Assembly (NCBI GenBank): GCA_015490695.1
Contig: WFXK01000373.1
Location: 1 to 6,442 of the forward strand
Direction: 5' to 3'
Origin: Bacteroidota bacterium
GTDB taxonomy: Bacteria > Bacteroidota > Bacteroidia > SpSt-205 > S141-50
DNA: 6,442 nt
The position numbers were made by a program, and so were the translations under genes. The number at the start of each line of letters is the position of its first letter. Position 1 is the stretch's first letter. The notes under the pieces are model-generated. The model saw only the letters and a program-made list of their open reading frames with translations. It was not told the origin of the DNA and ran no database searches. Of this stretch, positions 4,592 to 6,442 are shown piece after piece.

Positions 4592-6442
4592 CCACTAAAG
4601 GCAGTTTAATTCTAAAACAAGTACGTCCAGGTTGACTCTCTACTTCTATTTTGCCGTTATGGCGTTCAATAATTTGTTTTACGATGGTAAGTCCCAAGCC
4701 TGTTCCTTCACCCTTCTTTTTTGTAGTAAACAGGGGTTCAAAGATTTTATTTTGGATTTCTGGAGGGATTCCGGGACCGCTGTCTATGACTTCTACGATA
4801 GCCCAGCCATCTTGGGCATAGGCTTTTACTTCAATCGTTCCTTGGCTTCCTACGGCTTGGATAGCATTCACCAATAGATTGGTCCACACTTGGGTAAGTT
4901 GGTCGGGAAAACCTTGGATTTTTAAAGAGGGGTCAAAATGGGTTTGGAGTGAAATCCCTCGTTTAAAGTAATTGGCATAGATAGTTAGCACTGTTTGGAT
5001 AGACTCTTGTAAATCTACGGTTTCGGGAGTTTGGTCATCTCCTTTATAAGCGTACATGCGCAAAGCGGAAACGATTTTTTGCGTTTTACCTACAGCGTTT
5101 TGAATCACAAAAGCATTTTGACGTAGACGTCCTAAGGCATATAGGATTTCTATCATCTGATTACTTAATGGTGATTGAAAAAGTGCGATATAGGGTTCAA
5201 TAGTTTCTTGGAAACCGATTTTTGCTAAGACATCGGCTATTTCTTCAGCGTTTGCGATGCCATGTTGGATAAGGGTTGCTTCGTGTTTCCTTCGTAGGGT
5301 TCTTTGCTCTCTTGCAGAGCGATAAGTTACTTCACTCTCTAAAACTTTCAATAAAAGTTTTGAGAATAATCTTTGTTGGTTTTCTGGGAGTTGTTGAAAG
5401 ATAGTTGGTAATTGGTTTACTACTTGAGGCAGCGATTGGTGAAGATTTTCAATAGCGCCTTTGATGGCACCTATAGGAGTATTGATTTCGTGGGCTACGC
5501 CTGCAACGACTTGCCCTAATGCTGCCATCTTTTCTGCTTCAATCAGTTGTTGTTGTTGTTGTTTAATGGTTTGTAAAGATTTTTCTAATTCCCAGTTGGC
5601 TTTTTCTAGCGCTTCTTTCTGGCGTTCTATTTCTTCTTTTTGTTGGGCAATTTGTTTGGTTCTTTCTTGGACTAAGCGTTCCAAATAGGCTTTTTGCCGT
5701 TCTAAACGAATCGTATTGATTTTAACTAAACCGACAACCAAACTAAAAAGTCCTATAAGATACAGCATATAAGCCCACCAAGTACGGTAAAAAGGGGGAT
5801 GGATGTAAAAGGTAACTTGAGCCATGGAGGTTTCAGCACTATATTGCCTAAAAGCGTTTTTTGCTCTAATTTGTAGCACATAGTTTCCTTCTCTCAGTTG
5901 GGGGAATTCACAAATGTTGCCTTGTAGCGGTTGCCATCGGTCGTTTAGTCCTAAAAGACGGTATTCAAAGACTACGTCTTCAGGGCGAATAAAATAAGGT
6001 GCAGAGAGGAAGAAACGCAAGGAATTCTGTTCATAATCTAGGTCTTTTACTAAATCAGGGCGAAGAAAAGTGCCGTCGCCCAATTGTACTTTAGTAACGG
6101 CTGCTTTGAATGGTAGGGAAAGGGTATCTTTCAGGCGATTTTTATGAAGTCGTACCAAAGTGTTTGCATAAACGCCATAAAGATAATTCCCTTGTGCATA
6201 CAGCAGCCGAAAAGGTTCTTTTACGATGCGAGACCATAGAATCCGCTCAGAGGTCTTTCCTCTGTCTTTCAGAGAAATCTTGATAAGACTTTCTTGTGTT
6301 TGAACCCATAGCCAATCACCATCTACACAAGCGCTTAAAATCGTTTGATTTCCTAAGAGTCCGTTAATCCATTCTATGGGTTCTAATTTACGGTGCGATA
6401 AGGACAAATGATAGAAGCGGCTTCGGTCGTAAAGGATAGTTT
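4572..6442 (-). CDS. Membrane sensor histidine kinase with Y_Y_Y domain (5' end outside window)
   Basis: This is the C-terminal 622 residues of a two-component sensor kinase. The frame is open to the right edge (codons upstream of the TTG at 6407 read TILYDRSRFYH), so that TTG is not the true start. In the following, residues are counted from that TTG. Residues 25-120 look like the end of a ligand-sensing beta-propeller (DWLWVQT, YLYGVYANTLVRL). Then come a Y_Y_Y domain (about 124-205), one membrane helix (209-229), a coiled coil (234-297), a DHp domain with the phospho-acceptor His306 in HEINTP, and a HATPase domain with the N box (NLLVNA, 510-515), DSGPGIP (542-548), FEPLFTTK (556-563) and GEGTGLGL (566-573). 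About 95 extra residues (331-424) separate the two DHp helices. There is no receiver domain at the C-terminus. The gene ends with TAG inside the flippase start. The periplasmic sensor suggests an extracellular ligand, not identifiable here. Confidence 0.93.
   Translation of the reverse strand, partial: TILYDRSRFYHLSLSHRKLEPIEWINGLLGNQTILSACVDGDWLWVQTQESLIKISLKDRGKTSERILWSRIVKEPFRLLYAQGNYLYGVYANTLVRLHKNRLKDTLSLPFKAAVTKVQLGDGTFLRPDLVKDLDYEQNSLRFFLSAPYFIRPEDVVFEYRLLGLNDRWQPLQGNICEFPQLREGNYVLQIRAKNAFRQYSAETSMAQVTFYIHPPFYRTWWAYMLYLIGLFSLVVGLVKINTIRLERQKAYLERLVQERTKQIAQQKEEIERQKEALEKANWELEKSLQTIKQQQQQLIEAEKMAALGQVVAGVAHEINTPIGAIKGAIENLHQSLPQVVNQLPTIFQQLPENQQRLFSKLLLKVLESEVTYRSAREQRTLRRKHEATLIQHGIANAEEIADVLAKIGFQETIEPYIALFQSPLSNQMIEILYALGRLRQNAFVIQNAVGKTQKIVSALRMYAYKGDDQTPETVDLQESIQTVLTIYANYFKRGISLQTHFDPSLKIQGFPDQLTQVWTNLLVNAIQAVGSQGTIEVKAYAQDGWAIVEVIDSGPGIPPEIQNKIFEPLFTTKKKGEGTGLGLTIVKQIIERHNGKIEVESQPGRTCFRIKLPLVGATARS
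5547..5561 (-). repeat. (CAA)5 trinucleotide run in the kinase coiled coil
   Basis: Five identical CAA codons encode Gln283-Gln287 (counted from the TTG at 6407), in the coiled coil just before the phosphotransfer helix. Slippage would add or remove whole glutamines without a frameshift and would shift the coiled-coil register. The run is short, and Gln codons here are CAA elsewhere too, so it may simply reflect codon preference. Confidence 0.6.

Noticed and set aside
4366..4635. Plus-strand open frame of 89 codons across the kinase-flippase junction, and similar ones at 3701-3916, 4233-4448, 4632-4877 and 5461-5688.
   Set aside because: All are antisense to conserved coding sequence, show no protein-like pattern and lack promoters; they are shadows of the real genes.
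6405..6407. TTG at 6407 as the start of the histidine kinase.
   Set aside because: The frame stays open to the window edge, and starting here would cut through the propeller-like sensor region, so the gene is treated as partial.

Overview
The window looks like a chromosomal core region of a member of Bacteroidota, probably a Cytophagales-like lineage. The phylum assignment rests on four things: a BamA barrel with Bacteroidota-type motifs (a proline-rich PRSGS segment and an LRGY loop motif), two OmpH/Skp genes in a row directly behind bamA followed by murI, almost no Shine-Dalgarno sequences, and two candidate promoters resembling the TAnnTTTG (-7) / TTTG (-33) type of this phylum. The order or family is only a guess. 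The DNA is moderately AT-rich and densely coded, with intergenic gaps of 3 to 52 bases. I see no mobile element, RNA gene or CRISPR array.

Left half, plus strand (2-2646): an envelope-biogenesis operon. It holds the 3' part of bamA (outer-membrane protein insertase), two different ompH/skp genes (periplasmic chaperones that carry unfolded barrel proteins to BamA) and murI (glutamate racemase, D-glutamate for peptidoglycan). Gaps are 13 and 15 bases, and murI starts with GTG inside the end of the second ompH gene (14-base overlap). The cluster joins outer-membrane assembly with cell-wall precursor supply.

Right half, minus strand (6442 down to 2650): first a large membrane sensor histidine kinase whose 5' end lies outside the window. 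Its stop codon overlaps by 20 bases the GTG start of a polytopic MOP-superfamily (Wzx-like) polysaccharide flippase. After a 52-base gap comes a small secreted protein of unknown function with a DUF4177-like core. That gap and the last codons of the flippase gene contain a good promoter candidate, so the small gene may be transcribed on its own.

The two halves converge at 2646/2650 with only three bases between stop codons. Two back-to-back inverted repeats sit exactly there and may end transcription in both directions.

The points most worth a second look are: the kinase's unusual roughly 95-residue insertion between the two helices of its dimerisation/phosphotransfer domain; the tight coupling of that kinase to a flippase with no response regulator in view; and the secreted DUF4177-like protein with a long insertion. 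None is a clear-cut new system. Most of the window is ordinary, well-conserved envelope housekeeping.
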